Source: Planctomycetota bacterium (GTDB taxonomy: Bacteria; Planctomycetota; UBA1135; GCA-002686595). From it: a stretch of DNA of 64,000 bases. Position 1 is the stretch's first letter. Each line of letters opens with the position of its first letter. The stretch covers positions 1-64,000 of the forward strand of contig JADHOC010000020.1 in NCBI GenBank assembly GCA_016779205.1, given 5' to 3'. The notes beneath the pieces were generated by a model, which saw nothing but the letters and a program-made list of their open reading frames with translations, was not told the DNA's origin and made no database searches. Below, piece after piece: positions 1-8,767 of the stretch. Position numbers and translations under genes: made by a program.

Positions 1-197
<197 letters not shown>

Positions 198-219
198 GGC
201 GCGGGAGAGCCCGCGCTCC

Positions 220-918
220 TCAGAGCCTGATCTCGAGGCGCTCGCCGAGCTCGAAGCTCGTCGGCGTCACGACGGTCGAATAGGCGAGCAGCTCCACCCC
301 GGCCTCGGCGACCTCCCGGAGCCTCGTCGAGTAGGCGGGGTCGATGTCGTCTGCGGGGGAGAAGGCGCTCACATCGGCGCGCGAGACGCAGTACAGCATC
401 ACGCCCCGATGTCCCTCCGCGACCACCTCGGCGAGCTCGTTGAGGTGCTTGAGCCCGCGGCTGGTCACGGCGTCAGGGAAGCGGGCGAGCTCGCCCTCGG
501 CGAGGGTGGTGTTCTTCACCTCGACGTAGGCGCGCCCGCGCTCCGGGTCCTCAAGCAGCAGGTCGATCCGGCTGTTCTTGCCGTACTTGACCTCCCGTCT
601 GGCGGTCTCGTAGCCCAGGAGCGGCTCGATCTTGCCGGCCTCCACCGCCTCGTACGCGAGGGCGTTGGGGAGGCCGGTGTCCACGTTGACCCAGGTGCCG
701 CCCACCTCGATGGTCTGGAAGGTGTGGCGCAGCTTGCGCTTGGGGTCCTCGCTGTCCCGCAGGGCGACCCGCGCCCCGGGCTCGAGGCACCCCTTCATGG
801 AACCCGTGTTGGGGCAGTGGGCCGTCAGGACGGACCCGTCCTCCAGCTCGACATCGGTGAGGAACCGCTTGTAGCGCTTGATGAAGGTCCCGAGGACGAC
901 CGGCTGCTGGATCTGCAT
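220..918 (-). CDS. sfsA: SfsA family protein (sugar fermentation stimulation protein)
   Basis: A 232-residue protein of normal SfsA length. It shows the family's N-terminal OB-like part (FIKRYKRFLTDVELEDG, then AHCPNTGSMKGC) and the nuclease-like core with a PD-(D/E)xK-type strand (SRIDLLLED followed by AYVEVKNTTL), then FPDAVTSRGLKHLNEL. The family has been described as DNA-binding, and its precise role is unsettled. I chose the ATG at 916-918 because family similarity begins there; an upstream in-frame extension to 1053 is low-complexity and runs into the divergent promoter region. It is divergent from the metal importer that starts at 1085. Confidence 0.93.
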   Translation of the reverse strand: MQIQQPVVLGTFIKRYKRFLTDVELEDGSVLTAHCPNTGSMKGCLEPGARVALRDSEDPKRKLRHTFQTIEVGGTWVNVDTGLPNALAYEAVEAGKIEPLLGYETARREVKYGKNSRIDLLLEDPERGRAYVEVKNTTLAEGELARFPDAVTSRGLKHLNELAEVVAEGHRGVMLYCVSRADVSAFSPADDIDPAYSTRLREVAEAGVELLAYSTVVTPTSFELGERLEIRL

Positions 919-1084
919 GCCCCGGACTCTAGGTCTGAGCACCCCCTGGCGCCCCCTTTGGAGGGGTTTAGATCGGCGGTTGGCGGGGGAGGCGTCCCAG
1001 TGCGATCTGCTCCCCGCCGCTTCGCGAAATTGCGCTGTTTGCCCCCTCTTCACCGGTTCGTTCGACGCCTACACTCTTGCGCCG

Positions 1085-2062
1085 ATGATGAGACTCATTC
1101 TCAGCGCGAGGGCGCCTCGGCGTTCCTCAGGAGCACGTTCAGCGGCCGGACTGGTCGTGGGGCTCGCCCTGTCGCTCGCCGGCTGTGGAGGCACGTCCAC
1201 CGGCGCGGACGTGCCCCTGGTGGTGGTCACCACCGGGCAGATTCACGACGCGGCCAGGGCCATGGTCGAGGGGGTTCCGGTGGAGCTCAAGCTCCTGTGC
1301 GGGCCTGGCGTGGATCCCCACAGCTATGGCGCCAGCACCCGGGACGTGCTCGCCATGGACCGGGCGGAGCTCATCATCTTCAACGGCTTCCACCTCGAGG
1401 CTCAGCTCTCCGAACTCCTGGAGCGAGAGGCCATCGCCGAGAAGAGCTGGTCGATGGCCCGCGCCTTCCCGACCGATCGCCGGCTCGGGTGGAGTGATGA
1501 GGGCGGCGAGGCGGAGAGCTTTGACCCGCACATCTGGAACGACCTCGAGGGTTGGTCCAGCTGCGTCGCGGCCCTCTCCCTGGAGCTCGCGGGCCTCTTC
1601 CCGGAGAGCAGGGAGCAGATCGTCGCCAACGCGAGTCGGTACTCCGACGAGATCCGCGCCGCGCACGAGTGGGCGGTCGAGCAGCTTGGGGCCCTCCCCG
1701 CGTCGCGCCGGGTGCTCGTGAGCGGCCACGACGCGTTCAGCTACTTCGCCCGCAATTACGGCCTCGAGACCGTGGCGATCCTCGGCATCGGGAACGACCC
1801 GGAGGCGGACCTGCGGACCATGCGGACCGTCGCCGAAGAGGTGGTGGAGCGGCAGGTCCCCGTCGTCTTCCTCGAGTCGATCACCAATCCCCGGCTGACC
1901 CAGGCGCTCCTCGAGGCCTGCACGGCGCGCGGGTGGCAGGCGCGCATCGCGGATCATCCCCTCTACTCGGACGACCTTGGGGTCGAGCCGCCCGTGGACA
2001 CCTTCCTCGGCGCCTTCCGGGCGAACGTGGAGGTCATCACCGCTGCCCTGGGGACGTCATGA
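1085..2062 (+). CDS. Metal ABC transporter substrate-binding lipoprotein (TroA/ZnuA family)
   Basis: A 325-residue cluster A-I metal-binding lipoprotein. A hydrophobic signal ends in a lipobox LAGC with the lipidated Cys34. Likely metal ligands are His79 (GVDPHSYG), His149 (FDPHIWND), His215 (SGHDAFSYFARNYGLE) and an acidic residue near 297, the usual TroA pattern. There is no long His-rich loop, which such proteins often carry when they are zinc-specific, so zinc versus manganese or iron cannot be decided. It is the first gene of a four-gene importer operon; its stop overlaps the start of the ATPase gene by four bases (ATGA). The upstream ATG at 1085 is followed by a second ATG at 1088. Confidence 0.93.
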   Translation: MMRLILSARAPRRSSGARSAAGLVVGLALSLAGCGGTSTGADVPLVVVTTGQIHDAARAMVEGVPVELKLLCGPGVDPHSYGASTRDVLAMDRAELIIFNGFHLEAQLSELLEREAIAEKSWSMARAFPTDRRLGWSDEGGEAESFDPHIWNDLEGWSSCVAALSLELAGLFPESREQIVANASRYSDEIRAAHEWAVEQLGALPASRRVLVSGHDAFSYFARNYGLETVAILGIGNDPEADLRTMRTVAEEVVERQVPVVFLESITNPRLTQALLEACTARGWQARIADHPLYSDDLGVEPPVDTFLGAFRANVEVITAALGTS

Positions 2063-2835
2063 TCCAGCGCCGCTCCCGCGAAGGCTCCACCGAGCCGCTC
2101 GCCCTCGAAGTCGAGGGCTTGACGGTCACCTACGGCAAGGAGCCGGCGCTCTGGAACGCCGATGTGCGCCTCGGGAGAGGGTCCCTGGCCGCGGTCGTCG
2201 GTCCGAACGGCGCGGGGAAGAGCACGCTGCTCAAGGCGGCCTTGGGGGTGGTCCCCAGGGTCTCCGGCCGCGTCCGTGTGCTGGGGGAGGACCCTGCCCG
2301 CCGGCGGCGCCTGGTGGCCTACGTTCCGCAGCGGACGAGCGTGGACTGGGACTTCCCGACCACGGTCCTCGACGTGGTGATGATGGGTACCTACGGGCGC
2401 CTCGGGTGGTTCCGCCGACCCGGGCGCGAGGAGCGCGCGATGGCCCTGGGCGCCCTCGAACAGATGGAGCTGGCGGACCTCGCGGATCGGCAGATCTCCG
2501 AGCTCTCGGGCGGACAGCAGCAGCGCGTCTTCCTGGCTCGCGCCCTCGTCCAGGACGCGGAGGTCTACTTCATGGACGAGCCCTTCGCGGGCGTGGACGC
2601 GGTGACCGAGCAGAGCGTCGCATCCCTGATGGGTCACCTCGCCCAGCGCGGCAAGACGATCCTCTCGGTGCATCACGACCTGGCGACCGTTCCCCGCTAC
2701 TTCGAGCACGCGGTGCTCCTGAACCGGGTCGTCCAGGCGGTCGGTACGGTCAAGGAGGTCTTCCACCGCGGGAACCTGGATCGGCTCTACGGGGGGCGCG
2801 TCCCGGCCGACGTCCCCGAGCTCGCGTCCACATGA
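2059..2835 (+). CDS. Metal ABC transporter ATP-binding protein
   Basis: A 258-residue ABC ATPase that energises the metal importer at the inner membrane. Walker A is GPNGAGKST (residues 48-56), the Q-loop is at VPQ (89-91), the signature LSGGQQQR is at 149-156, Walker B is VYFMDEP (169-175) and the switch histidine lies in SVHHD (about 205). The sequence around VPQRTSVDWDFPTTVLDVVMMG is typical of the manganese/zinc/iron (TroB/ZnuC/MntB) group. The ATG overlaps the stop of the binding-protein gene, and its own stop overlaps the start of the next permease, so the genes are probably translationally coupled. Confidence 0.94.
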   Translation: MIQRRSREGSTEPLALEVEGLTVTYGKEPALWNADVRLGRGSLAAVVGPNGAGKSTLLKAALGVVPRVSGRVRVLGEDPARRRRLVAYVPQRTSVDWDFPTTVLDVVMMGTYGRLGWFRRPGREERAMALGALEQMELADLADRQISELSGGQQQRVFLARALVQDAEVYFMDEPFAGVDAVTEQSVASLMGHLAQRGKTILSVHHDLATVPRYFEHAVLLNRVVQAVGTVKEVFHRGNLDRLYGGRVPADVPELAST

Positions 2836-3764
2836 GCGCGCCCTGGGTCGAGCTCGACCCGACCCTGGTCGTCGTCGCCGCGGGCACCACGGCCGTGGGG
2901 ACGGTGAGCGGAGCGCTCGGGTGTTTCGCCTACCTCCGCCGGCAGGGGTTGGTGGGGGACGTGGTCTCGCACTCGGCGCTCCTCGGCGTGGTGGGGGCCT
3001 TCGTCCTCGCCCACGCGTTGACCGGGAGCGCCTCTCGCTCCCTCGCCGTGCTCGTCCCGGGGGCCCTCATCGCCGGGACGGCCTCCCTGGCGCTCGCCCG
3101 CTCCGTGTCCAACCGGACCCGGCTCAACGACGACGCGAGCCTCGGCGTGATGCTATCGATCTTCTTCGGGGGAGGGCTCTTCCTCCTCCGCTGGGTCCAG
3201 CGCCAGAGCCCTCCGATCCCCGGCCATACGGGGCTCGAGGACTACATCTTCGGGATGGCGGCGGCCATGACCCGCGCGGATCTCTGGATGGTGTTCTCGC
3301 TGGGCGGGGGCGCGCTGCTGCTCCTCCTCCTGCTCTGGAAGGAGCTCAAGGTGTTCACCTTTGACCCCGACTTCTCCAGGAGCCTCGGGCTCCCCTCGTA
3401 CCGGCTCGACCTCCTGATGATGGCGCTGCTGGTGGCGGGGGTCGTGATCGGGATCCAGACGGTCGGGGTCATCCTGATGATCGCGCTCCTGGTGACGCCC
3501 GCTGCCGCGGCCCGCCAGTGGACCTCGCGCCTGTCGACCATGGTGCTCCTGGCGGCGTCCTTCGGGGCAGCGGCGGGCGCCGGCGGTGCGCTCCTCAGCG
3601 CCTCCGAAGCGGGGCTGCCCACCGGGCCCGTGGTGGTCCTGCTGGCCACGGCGATCTTCGCACTCTCCCTCCTGCTCGCGCCGCGGCGGGGCCTCATCGC
3701 CCGGGCCCGCGCGCGCAGGACTCTTGGGAGCACGCCACCCCCCGCCGCCGGAGGTGCAGCGTGA
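2832..3764 (+). CDS. Metal ABC transporter permease (TroC/ZnuB family), first copy
   Basis: A 310-residue ABC-3 family inner-membrane permease with eight to nine hydrophobic segments. Recognisable family stretches are GCFAYLRRQGLVGDVVSHS near the N-terminus, WKELKVFTFDPDFSRSLG (the coupling region that contacts the ATPase) and GVVIGIQTVGVILMIALLVTPAAAA near the C-terminal side. It starts at an ATG overlapping the upstream stop and ends overlapping the GTG of a second permease. Two permease genes in one operon is the TroCD arrangement, usually giving a heterodimeric channel. Confidence 0.93.
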   Translation: MSAPWVELDPTLVVVAAGTTAVGTVSGALGCFAYLRRQGLVGDVVSHSALLGVVGAFVLAHALTGSASRSLAVLVPGALIAGTASLALARSVSNRTRLNDDASLGVMLSIFFGGGLFLLRWVQRQSPPIPGHTGLEDYIFGMAAAMTRADLWMVFSLGGGALLLLLLLWKELKVFTFDPDFSRSLGLPSYRLDLLMMALLVAGVVIGIQTVGVILMIALLVTPAAAARQWTSRLSTMVLLAASFGAAAGAGGALLSASEAGLPTGPVVVLLATAIFALSLLLAPRRGLIARARARRTLGSTPPPAAGGAA

Positions 3765-4825
3765 TCGAGTTCTGGACCCTCGCGATCGCCGCGGTGACGG
3801 CGCTGGCGTGCGCCCTCTCGGGGACCTTCCTCGTGCTCAAGCGGGAGGCGCTGGTCTCCGAGGGGCTCGCTCACGCGGTCCTCCCGGGCATCGTCATCGC
3901 CTTCGCCCTGACCGGGAATCGGACCTCGCCGCTGCTGCTCGTCGGCGCGGCGGCCATGGGCCTCGTGATGATCCTCGCGGTGCAGGCCATCCGGCGGACC
4001 GGCGTGGTGGACGCCACGGCGTCCCTGGGTGTGGTGTTCCCCGCGCTCTTCAGCGTGGGCGTCTTGCTGACCAGCCTCGAGCTCGCCGGCACGCACTTCC
4101 ACGCCGACTGCATCATCGAGGGGAACCTGGCCCTGGCGCCCCTGGATCGGCTCGAGCTGGGAGGGCGAGACCTCGGGCCGCGGGCCTTCTGGTCCGTCTC
4201 GGCGGCGCTGCTCCTCGTGGGCTGCTTCCTGCTCCTGCTGTTCAAGGAGCTCAAGCTCCTGACCTTCGACGGCGAGCTGGCGTCGAGCCTGGGGTTCCGC
4301 CCGGGCCGAGTCCACGTCGCCTGGCTCGCGGTCGTCTCCTTCACGGTCGTCGCCTCCTTCGAAGCGGCCGGCTCCATCCTCGTGGTGGCGCTGATGATCG
4401 CGCCCGCCGCCTCAGCGGTCCTGTGGGTCAATGACGTGCGCCACGTGCTCGGTCTGGCCGCCGTCCTCGCCCTCGCGAGCGCCTTCGCGGGACACCACCT
4501 GGGGCTCGTCATGGACATCGCCCCCGCTGGCCCCATGGCCACGTCGGCTGGAGCCCTGTTCCTGGTCTCGCTCGCCCTCGCCCCGCGGGGGATCCTGGTG
4601 AAGGGGCGCGCGCGCCGGCGAGCGCTGGCGCAGCTGGAGGTGGACCTGGTGTCGGCACGGCTCAAGCCCGGGGAGCCCCGGGACTGTGACGTGGTTCGGG
4701 GGGAGCTGGGCTGGTCGCCGAGGCGCTTCGGAGCGGCCGTGGCCCGAGCGGTGTCCGGTTCGATGCTCGTGCATGATGCCGGGTCCGGGACCCTTTCCCT
4801 CTCCGCGGGACAGGCGGAGGGATGA
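3761..4825 (+). CDS. Metal ABC transporter permease, second copy with C-terminal extension
   Basis: A 354-residue ABC-3 permease starting at GTG 3761, which overlaps the preceding TGA. Core motifs match the neighbouring permease: GTFLVLKREALVSEGLAHAVLPG, FKELKLLTFDGELASSLG and AAGSILVVALMIAPAA. After the last membrane segment (LVSLALAPRGILVKG) there are about 80 extra soluble residues (RARRRALAQLEVDLVSARLKPGE ... ELGWSPRRFGAAVARAVSGSMLV) resembling a small winged-helix. Some permeases of this family carry a DtxR-like regulatory tail; whether this is a remnant of one is inference. Confidence 0.9.
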   Translation: MIEFWTLAIAAVTALACALSGTFLVLKREALVSEGLAHAVLPGIVIAFALTGNRTSPLLLVGAAAMGLVMILAVQAIRRTGVVDATASLGVVFPALFSVGVLLTSLELAGTHFHADCIIEGNLALAPLDRLELGGRDLGPRAFWSVSAALLLVGCFLLLLFKELKLLTFDGELASSLGFRPGRVHVAWLAVVSFTVVASFEAAGSILVVALMIAPAASAVLWVNDVRHVLGLAAVLALASAFAGHHLGLVMDIAPAGPMATSAGALFLVSLALAPRGILVKGRARRRALAQLEVDLVSARLKPGEPRDCDVVRGELGWSPRRFGAAVARAVSGSMLVHDAGSGTLSLSAGQAEG

Positions 4826-4885
4826 TCCCTGAATCGTCCGTTCGTCGGTGGTCGGGGAGCGGGGCGCTCACTATCCTCTTTGCCC

Positions 4886-5996
4886 ATGTCCCCCACGCCC
4901 GCCGACTACCGCGACCGTACGAAGGAGCTCCGCGGCAGACTCAGTCTGCTGACGGAGAGTCTTTGACTACCCCATCAAGCTGAAACGGTTCGAGGAGATC
5001 GAGGAGCTGCAGGCCAGCCCCGACTTCTGGAACGACCAGGACCAGAGCCAGAAGCTGGTCCGGGAGCTGAAGGGGCTCCGGCACGTGGTGGAGCCTGTTC
5101 GGAGCCTGGAAGGTGGGTTCGAAGAGGTGGACCTGCTGCTCGAGATGGCGGAAGAGGGCGGCGCGATCGAGGAGGTCGCCGGCGAGCTCGATGCCACCCT
5201 TGAGGGGGCCAAGACGACCCTCGACGACCTCGAGTTCAAGGTCATGCTCGGCGGCCCGAGCGACCAGATGGGCGCCTACCTCCAGATCAGCGCTGGCGCG
5301 GGCGGCGTCGACGCGTGCGACTGGGCCTCGATGCTCATGCGCATGTACGTGCGCTGGGCGGAGCGGCGCGAGTTCGACCTCACCCAGGTCGAGCTGAGCG
5401 AGGAGGACCAGGGGGGCATCCGCGGCGTCACGCTGCACATCGAGGGCCCCTATGCCTTTGGCTACCTGAAGGCGGAGACCGGCGTGCATCGGCTGGTGCG
5501 CATCAGCCCCTTCGACGCCCAGGCCCGCCGCCAGACGGCGTTCGCCTCGGTGGATGTGACGCCAGCCACCGATGACTCGATCGACATCGAGATCAACGAG
5601 TCGGACGTCAAGGTCGACACCATGCGCGCCGGCGGCGCGGGCGGGCAGCACGTCAACAAGACCGAGTCGGCGGTGCGGCTCACCCACCTCCCGACGGGCA
5701 TCGTCGTGCGCTGCCAGAACGAGCGGAGCCAGCACAAGAACCGCGCCACAGCGTGGAGCATGCTGAAGGCCAAGATCCTCGCCATGGAGGAGGCCAAGCG
5801 CGACGCCGAGATGAGCAAACTCTACGGCGAGAAGGGGGAGATCGCGTGGGGGAGCCAGATCCGCTCCTACGTGCTGAACCCCTATCAGATGGTCAAGGAC
5901 CACCGCACGAACGTGGAGGAGGGCAACGTCCAGAAGGTGCTGGACGGAGAGCTCGATCCCTTCATGGAGGCCTATCTCAAGCTCAAGAAGGGTTAG
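4886..5996 (+). CDS. prfB: Peptide chain release factor 2, programmed +1 frameshift
   Basis: Release factor 2 recognises UGA and UAA stop codons and hydrolyses peptidyl-tRNA on the ribosome. The reading frame opens at ATG 4886, gives 26 codons and meets TGA at 4964-4966. Shifting +1 at CTT TGA C continues from GAC 4965 to TAG 5996, for 369 residues in total, the usual length. The stop-recognition tripeptide SPF is at 207-209 and the catalytic GGQ at 252-254 ([15 protein letters not shown]). Without the shift only a 26-residue peptide is made. This autoregulatory arrangement is the classical one for prfB, not a mutation. Confidence 0.97.
4954..4967 (+). promoter_or_regulatory. prfB +1 ribosomal frameshift site
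   Basis: The slippery CTT at 4961-4963 is followed directly by TGA C. A Shine-Dalgarno-like GGAG (4954-4957) lies a few bases upstream, the spacing known to push the ribosome forward in other prfB genes. Low RF2 lengthens the pause at UGA and favours the shift. Confidence 0.93.
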
Positions 5997-6065
5997 GACG
6001 CGCGCGGCCGCCGGAAACGTCGGCGCCGGGGTGGTAACCCCTGATTCGGGGACTAATCTCGCCCC

Positions 6066-6458
6066 ATGAGCTCCTCCAGCCATCCTCACTTCGACGACCG
6101 CGGGACCCTGACCTGGTACACGTCCATGGCGGAGGCGAAGGCCGCCGCCGCCGCGGAGGGGAAGAAGATCTTCATCGAGTTCGGCCGCGAGCTCTGAAGC
6201 CAGTGCCGCAGCCTCGTGGAGGCTGTCATCCCGCGCCCCGACGTGGCGCCCATGCTCCAGGCCGGATTCGTCGCGGTGTCCTCCGACTGCGATGAGGCTG
6301 AAGACGAGGTCATCGCGCTCGCCCAGCAGGTGGAGGACGCCATGATGCTGCCCTTCATCATCTTCGCGGATGCGAACGGGGCTTACCTCGACGGCTACTC
6401 GGGCGTCGTGACGCCGCCGTACCTGATCAAGAAGCTGAACGAGCATTCGGCCTCCTGA
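6066..6458 (+). CDS. Thioredoxin-fold protein with UxxC motif (candidate selenoprotein)
   Basis: The frame opens at ATG 6066, meets an in-frame TGA at 6195-6197 (codon 44) and continues without further stops to TGA 6456-6458, for 130 residues. Around the TGA the protein reads [11 protein letters not shown](TGA)[12 protein letters not shown], so the TGA occupies the first Cys of a CxxC redox motif, after the beta strand that always precedes it in thioredoxins. A later [12 protein letters not shown] segment matches the cis-Pro strand. A hairpin fit for a bacterial SECIS follows. I read it as Sec44-x-x-Cys47, a thiol/selenol redox enzyme, probably cytoplasmic since no signal peptide is visible. 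The last base of its stop is the first base of the next gene's ATG. A sequencing error from TGC/TGT is the main alternative. Confidence 0.85.
6195..6226 (+). promoter_or_regulatory. Selenocysteine UGA codon and putative bacterial SECIS hairpin
   Basis: The TGA is at 6195-6197. Eighteen bases later a three-base loop GTG (6216-6218) is closed by a perfect seven-base-pair stem, CAGCCTC (6209-6215) with GAGGCTG (6219-6225), extendable by a G-T pair. Bacterial SECIS elements sit inside the coding region just after UGA and carry G, typically GU, at the start of the apical loop, as here. SelB would bind this loop. Confidence 0.75.
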
Positions 6459-8662
6459 TGCTCCTCGCCCTCTGCGCCGCCGCTGCCCTCTCTCCCTGGA
6501 CCATGACGGGCGCCGTGCCGCAGGAGGAGCCCGCCGCGGAGCACAAGGCGAGGGCGCCGCTTCCCTCGATGGAGGAGATCGCCGCGCTCCCCGCGGACGG
6601 TGGCGAGGAGTTCAACCGGCTCATCTTCTCCAGCAGCCCCTACCTGCTCCAGCACGCGCGCAACCCGGTGGACTGGCACGAGTGGGGGCCGGCGGCCTTC
6701 GAGCTCGCGGCCGAGCGGGGCGTGCCCGTCTTCCTCTCGATTGGCTACTCCACGTGCCACTGGTGCCACGTCATGGAGCACGAGAGCTTCGAGGATGTGG
6801 AGGTCGCGCGGCTCATGAACGAGGCGTTCGTGTGCGTCAAGCTCGACCGCGAGGAGCGCCCCGACATCGACCAGCTCTACATGACCGTCACCCAGGCCCT
6901 GACCGGGAGCGGTGGCTGGCCCATGACCGTGGTGATGACGCCGGACAAGCGGCCCTTCTTCGCCGGGACGTACTTCCCGAAGCAGTCGATCGGGCAGCGC
7001 TTCGGGATGCTCGAGCTCGTCCCGGCCCTCTCGGCGGCCTGGACCGATCGGCGGGAGGAGGTCCTCCAGTCGGCGACGGCCATCACCGATGACCTCGCGT
7101 CCCGGGTGGCGGGTTCGCCCGGCGAGGCGCTCACCGTCGAGCACCTCGTGGCGGGGGAGGCGGAGCTGTCGCGGCGCTTCGACGGCGAGCGCGGCGGCTT
7201 CGGCGCGTCCCGCAAATTCCCCGTGCCCCACGAGCAGACGTTCCTCCTCCGTCGGTACGCCGCCACCGGCTCGGACCGCCCGCTCGCGATGGTCGAGCGC
7301 ACCCTCTCGGCCTGGCGCATGGGGGGGATCTTCGATCAGGTCGGGCTGGGGATCCACCGCTACTCCACCGACCCTGGGTGGCTCGTCCCTCACTTCGAGA
7401 AGATGCTCTACGACCAGGCGCTCTGCTGCGCCGCGTACGTGGACGCCTGGCTCGTCACCGGCGACGCCGCGTACGAGCGGGCCGCCCGGGAGATCCTCGC
7501 CTACGTCAGTCGGGACATGACCTCACCGGAGGGCGGCTTCTACTCGGCGGAGGACGCGGACAGCGAGGGGGAGGAGGGGCTGTTCTACCTCTGGACCGAG
7601 GCGGAACTCGACGACCTCCTCACGGAGGAAGAGGCCTCCTTCGTACGTGGGCGCTTCGGGACGACGGCGGAGGGAAACTACCGCGACGAGGCCACCGGAG
7701 ACCGGACGGGTCGCAACGTCCTCCACCTCAAGTCACCGCTGTCCGCCGACGAGCGAAGCCGGTGGGAGCCGCTGCGCGCGAGGCTCTTCGAGTCGCGCGA
7801 GGGCCGCATTCACCCGCTGAAGGACGACAAGGTCCTCACGGACTGGAACGGGCTGATGATCTCAGCGTTCGCGAAGGCGGGGAGGGCCTTCGGCGACGAG
7901 ACGCTCGTGGCCCAGGCGCGCCGGGCGGCGGACTTCGTGCTCTCGGAGCTCCGGACGGAAGAGGGGCGGCTCCTCAAGCGGTGGCGAGCAGGCGAGGCAG
8001 GCCTCGACGGGATGCTCGAGGACCATGCGTTCCTGGCCCAGGGGCTGCTTGACCTCTTCGAGGCGTCCCATGAGGTCGCCTACCTGAAGGCAGCGCGGGA
8101 GGTCGTCGACACCACGCTCCTGCACTTCCACGACGGCGAGGCCGGTGGGTTCTTCCTGAGCCCCGACGATGGCGAGGAGCTGCTCGTCCGCTCGAAGACG
8201 GTCTATGACGGCGCTCGCCCCTCCGGTAACTCCGTCATGGCCTGTGTCCTCCAGCGCCTCGCTCGCATGAGCGGGGAGACCGCCTACGAGGAGGTCGCAG
8301 CGGGCACCATCCGGGCCTTCAGCGGTCAGGTGGCGGAGGGGCCCAGCTACTCGACGCAGCTCCTCGCGGCCGTGGACTTCCAGACCTCGAGGACGCGCGA
8401 GATCGTCATCGTGGGCGCGAAGGACGACCCCTCGGCGCAGGCGATGTTGGCCCTCCTCGCGGGTCGCTACGCCCCGAACGACGTGGTCTTGCTGCGGCCC
8501 CCCGGGGCAGCCGAGGCGCTCGCGGCGGTCGCTCCATTCACGGAGGCCCTGGTGCAGGTGGGCGGCGCAGCGACCGCGTACGTGTGCACCGACTTCGCCT
8601 GCGCCGCGCCGGTCACCACGCTCGAGGGCCTCGCTGGACTTCTCGACGGCGTGGGTCGCTGA
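6458..8662 (+). CDS. Thioredoxin domain / six-hairpin glycosidase-like protein (DUF255, YyaL family)
   Basis: A 734-residue member of the YyaL/SPATA20 family. The N-terminal DUF255 thioredoxin-like domain (about residues 50-210) begins [24 protein letters not shown] and holds the redox-type motif [10 protein letters not shown], followed by [14 protein letters not shown] and [11 protein letters not shown]. The remaining part is the alpha/alpha-barrel ([62 protein letters not shown]). A short hydrophobic N-terminus ([14 protein letters not shown]) may be a signal peptide. Biochemical function is not established for the family. The ATG shares a base with the stop of the candidate selenoprotein, so both thioredoxin-fold proteins are probably made together. 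Confidence 0.92.
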   Translation: MLLALCAAAALSPWTMTGAVPQEEPAAEHKARAPLPSMEEIAALPADGGEEFNRLIFSSSPYLLQHARNPVDWHEWGPAAFELAAERGVPVFLSIGYSTCHWCHVMEHESFEDVEVARLMNEAFVCVKLDREERPDIDQLYMTVTQALTGSGGWPMTVVMTPDKRPFFAGTYFPKQSIGQRFGMLELVPALSAAWTDRREEVLQSATAITDDLASRVAGSPGEALTVEHLVAGEAELSRRFDGERGGFGASRKFPVPHEQTFLLRRYAATGSDRPLAMVERTLSAWRMGGIFDQVGLGIHRYSTDPGWLVPHFEKMLYDQALCCAAYVDAWLVTGDAAYERAAREILAYVSRDMTSPEGGFYSAEDADSEGEEGLFYLWTEAELDDLLTEEEASFVRGRFGTTAEGNYRDEATGDRTGRNVLHLKSPLSADERSRWEPLRARLFESREGRIHPLKDDKVLTDWNGLMISAFAKAGRAFGDETLVAQARRAADFVLSELRTEEGRLLKRWRAGEAGLDGMLEDHAFLAQGLLDLFEASHEVAYLKAAREVVDTTLLHFHDGEAGGFFLSPDDGEELLVRSKTVYDGARPSGNSVMACVLQRLARMSGETAYEEVAAGTIRAFSGQVAEGPSYSTQLLAAVDFQTSRTREIVIVGAKDDPSAQAMLALLAGRYAPNDVVLLRPPGAAEALAAVAPFTEALVQVGGAATAYVCTDFACAAPVTTLEGLAGLLDGVGR

Positions 8663-8688
8663 GGGCGGCCCAGCACCCCATCAACGAG

Positions 8689-8728
8689 CGCGCCCCCGCG
8701 CAGGCCGGGCGGCCTGCGCGGGGGCGCG
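8689..8728. terminator. Bidirectional terminator hairpin between convergent genes
   Basis: An 18-base-pair GC-rich stem (8689-8706 with 8711-8728) with a four-base GGGC loop sits between the ends of the YyaL-type gene and the secreted-protein gene on the other strand. There is no T-run, so termination efficiency is unproven. Confidence 0.6.
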
Positions 8729-8767
8729 ATGGATCGCAACGTGCTCCGGGCGACCCGGAGCCTGCGA

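Noticed and set aside
4964..4966. Treating prfB as disrupted by a stop at codon 27
   Set aside because: CTT TGA C with a Shine-Dalgarno-like site is the known RF2 frameshift element.
6195..6197. Reading the TGA as a true stop and calling a pseudogene, or starting at GTG 6216
   Set aside because: The frame continues with good coding character, the missing residue falls exactly at a CxxC Cys, a SECIS-like hairpin follows, and the GTG start would remove the redox motif and half the fold. A sequencing error remains possible but less likely.
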